Assembly (NCBI GenBank): GCA_003557805.1
Contig: PWNY01000234.1
Location: 1 to 15,777 of the forward strand
Reading direction: 5' to 3'
Source of the DNA: Bacteroidales bacterium
GTDB taxonomy: Bacteria; Bacteroidota; Bacteroidia; Bacteroidales; UBA7960
Length of the DNA: 15,777 nucleotides
This document shows positions 13,645 through 15,777 of this stretch, piece by piece. Under the pieces are notes generated by a model. It searched no databases. It was not told where the DNA came from and saw nothing but the letters and a program-made list of their open reading frames with translations. A program made the position numbers and the translations under genes. Each line of letters begins with the position of its first letter. The first letter of the stretch is position 1.

Positions 13645-15777
13645 ATGGCAGGTAATTTTCACGTCTACATGTCCTCGGCCGGAAGCGGTAAAACCTATAC
13701 CCTGGTCAAGGAGTACCTCAAGATCGTATTGACCGACCCTGGTGCCGTAAGGCATATCCTTGCCATAACCTTTACCAATGCCGCAGCATCCGAAATGAAA
13801 GGAAGGATAATAGAGGCCCTTGGCAATATCTCCTCACTGAGCGGCGGGAAAGTGAACAATAAGGGAAAATCATTGCTGGACGATATTGTTTCTGAACTGG
13901 GAAAAGATGGCCGGGGCTTTCCTTCGGAAGGTGAGTTAACAGAAAACGCCGCGGCTGTCCTGAAAAAGATACTTCATGAGTATTCTGATTTTTCGGTCAG
14001 TACTATCGACAGCTTTGTTCACAGGGTGATCAGGACATTTGCATTCGACCTCCGGCTGCCCGTGAACTTTGATGTGGAACTGGAAGCAGATAACCTGCTG
14101 AAACAGGCAGTAGATCTTATCATCGACAGGGCCGGAAGGGACAAAGAGATTACAAGGCTGCTGCTGAGCTACATACTAAGCCAGGCCGATGACGAACAGG
14201 ACGTGAGGATCGGAGAAAAGATCGTAAGCATGGCCCACAGGCTTACCGACGAAGACGGAATAATGTATGCCGAACGCCTTAAAGAGACCCCGGTTGAGGA
14301 CTTCCGGGCAATTGCCGAAAACCTTGCCGGTTCAGTAAGGGCTTTCGAGAAGGCAGTACAGCAAATTGCAAAATCGGCAGTCAGGCTGGTCGACAACAAT
14401 GGCATACCGGGGGAGGCATTCTACAGGGGCAAACGGGGAGGTATTTACTCTTTCTTTAAAAACCTGACCGACACAAAAAAAATACGTGACAAGATCCTCC
14501 CGGGCAAGTATGTGCTTGAAACCATCGAAGAAGGCAAATGGTTCTCCACAAAGTGCACCGAAGAACTTAAGCAGGCCATAAACGGGGTTTCCGGACAGTT
14601 AGTGGGGTATTTCAGGGAAATAGAGAATATCGCAGAAAAAGGATACCGCAAGTACCTGTGTGAGCTTGCCCTGCGCAGGACCATATTCCCCCTTGCCCTG
14701 CTAAGCGAGGTAAAGAAGGTGAGCGACACCATAAAAAAAGAGAACAGCATACTGCATATATCTGACTTCAACAGGGAGATAGCCAACACCATCAGCCGTG
14801 AACCGGTACCCTTTATTTACGAAAGACTGGGGGAAAAATACCGGCACTACATGATCGATGAGTTTCAGGACACCTCGATGCTTCAGTGGCAAAACCTGCT
14901 CCCTCTGGTGGAGAATTCATTGGCTGAAGGGAAAATGAGCCTCGTGGTGGGAGACGGGAAACAGGCAATATACAGGTTCCGCAACGGTGATGTAAGGCAA
15001 TTTTCCATGCTGCCGAAGCTTACAGAAGAGATCAAGCTTATCGGAAAGCCGGAGTGGGAGGTCAGCCTTGAGAATAACTTCAACAAAAAGAACCTGGATA
15101 CCAACTGGCGTTCCGAAAAGGCAATAGTGGAGTTCAACAACCGGTATTTCAGTTTTGTGCGCACCCTGCTTGATGACTTCCTCCAGGATGTTTACAAGGA
15201 TGTGGAACAAAAAATAAGACCCGGTAAAAAGGGTGGATACGTCAGGATAAGTTTTGTGGATCAGCTCAGCAAGGATGAACTTGAAACGGCCTATACCGGT
15301 GAGACAAAGAAGATTATCGGGGAGTGCCTGAACGCAGGCCACAACCTTGAGGATATTGCGATACTGTGCAGGTCAAACAACCAGATAGGAGTTGTTGCAA
15401 GCGCACTGCTTAAGGCGGGTATCCCTGTCATATCGCCTGACTCCCTCCTGCTGAACCAGTCGGATGAAGTGAATTTCATTATAGCACTCCTTAAACTGCT
15501 GTCAAACCCCTTTGACAATGTTGCAGCGGTTGAGGTCGTAATCTACCTGCACCGGGGCGGTATTATTGACAATAATATCTCCCTGCATGATTACCTGTCA
15601 GCAATATCCGCCCCCTATACTCTACATATCGGGAAACTCCTCAAAAAAGCAAACAATGAATTCTCATTCAGGGAATTTGACCACCTGAACATCTATGACA
15701 GCTGTGAGACCATAATAAGGAGCTTCTTTACCCGGCAAACTCCGCCAAACCCCTATATTGCATTCTTCATGGATGCC
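13645..15777 (+). CDS. UvrD-family helicase, AddA/RecB-like (partial, 3' end outside window)
   Basis: The frame from ATG 13645 stays open for 711 codons to the last base of the window. Superfamily 1A helicase motifs appear in order: AGSGKT (motif I, about residues 12-17), ITFTNAAASEMKGRI (Ia), IDEFQDTS (motif II, DEFQD at 405-409), VVGDGKQAIYRFR (motif III, from about 434) and TNWRS (motif IV, 486-490). The long insert between Ia and II and the GDxKQAIYRFR form are typical of AddA/RecB rather than UvrD or PcrA. It would act in double-strand-break end resection for RecA loading. The remaining helicase motifs, and the C-terminal nuclease domain found in AddA, would lie past the edge and cannot be checked. 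An AddB-like partner is not in this window. Upstream is a 124-nt gap shared with the divergent ATP-cone nuclease gene. Confidence 0.9.
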   Translation, partial: MAGNFHVYMSSAGSGKTYTLVKEYLKIVLTDPGAVRHILAITFTNAAASEMKGRIIEALGNISSLSGGKVNNKGKSLLDDIVSELGKDGRGFPSEGELTENAAAVLKKILHEYSDFSVSTIDSFVHRVIRTFAFDLRLPVNFDVELEADNLLKQAVDLIIDRAGRDKEITRLLLSYILSQADDEQDVRIGEKIVSMAHRLTDEDGIMYAERLKETPVEDFRAIAENLAGSVRAFEKAVQQIAKSAVRLVDNNGIPGEAFYRGKRGGIYSFFKNLTDTKKIRDKILPGKYVLETIEEGKWFSTKCTEELKQAINGVSGQLVGYFREIENIAEKGYRKYLCELALRRTIFPLALLSEVKKVSDTIKKENSILHISDFNREIANTISREPVPFIYERLGEKYRHYMIDEFQDTSMLQWQNLLPLVENSLAEGKMSLVVGDGKQAIYRFRNGDVRQFSMLPKLTEEIKLIGKPEWEVSLENNFNKKNLDTNWRSEKAIVEFNNRYFSFVRTLLDDFLQDVYKDVEQKIRPGKKGGYVRISFVDQLSKDELETAYTGETKKIIGECLNAGHNLEDIAILCRSNNQIGVVASALLKAGIPVISPDSLLLNQSDEVNFIIALLKLLSNPFDNVAAVEVVIYLHRGGIIDNNISLHDYLSAISAPYTLHIGKLLKKANNEFSFREFDHLNIYDSCETIIRSFFTRQTPPNPYIAFFMDA

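Overview
The window looks like a chromosomal segment from a member of the Bacteroidota, most likely a Bacteroidales-type lineage. The main evidence is a gldH gliding-motility lipoprotein gene and a PorZ-like protein with a C-terminal type IX secretion (T9SS) sorting domain. Several gene starts are also preceded by the Bacteroidota -7 promoter box TAnnTTTG, and Shine-Dalgarno sequences are weak. Genes are tightly packed, with no tRNA, rRNA, insertion sequence or CRISPR array seen.

Layout. (1) 1-666: the 3' end of polA (DNA polymerase I, polymerase domain), reading in from the left edge. (2) 679-2127, minus: a MltF-type lytic transglycosylase that converges on polA. (3) 2128-2413: a divergent intergenic region carrying consensus promoter boxes for both flanking genes plus two inverted repeats. 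(4) 2414-10675, plus: a co-directional run of holB (clamp-loader delta'), a PSP1-domain RicT/YaaT-like protein, gldH, a class A penicillin-binding protein (PBP1A type), porZ and recO. The gaps are 3 to 49 nt; an internal promoter box precedes the PSP1 gene. (5) 10683-12557, minus: an exported GH13 alpha-amylase-family enzyme (neopullulanase/cyclomaltodextrinase type), with three tandem 13-bp repeats directly against its start codon. (6) 12678-13520, minus: an ATP-cone domain fused to a PD-(D/E)XK (Mrr-like) endonuclease. (7) 13645-15777, plus: the first 711 codons of an AddA/RecB-like UvrD-family helicase, cut by the right edge.

How the genes fit together. The central run mixes replication and repair (holB, recO), peptidoglycan synthesis (pbp1A), and cell-surface/T9SS functions (gldH, porZ). 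The MltF gene faces away from this cluster and supplies a wall-cleaving activity. The right end groups DNA-processing genes: the ATP-cone nuclease and the AddA-like helicase are divergently arranged across a 124-nt gap. The least explained elements are the ATP-cone/nuclease fusion and the 13-bp repeat array at the amylase start. I see no clear multi-gene novel system, only these individual leads.
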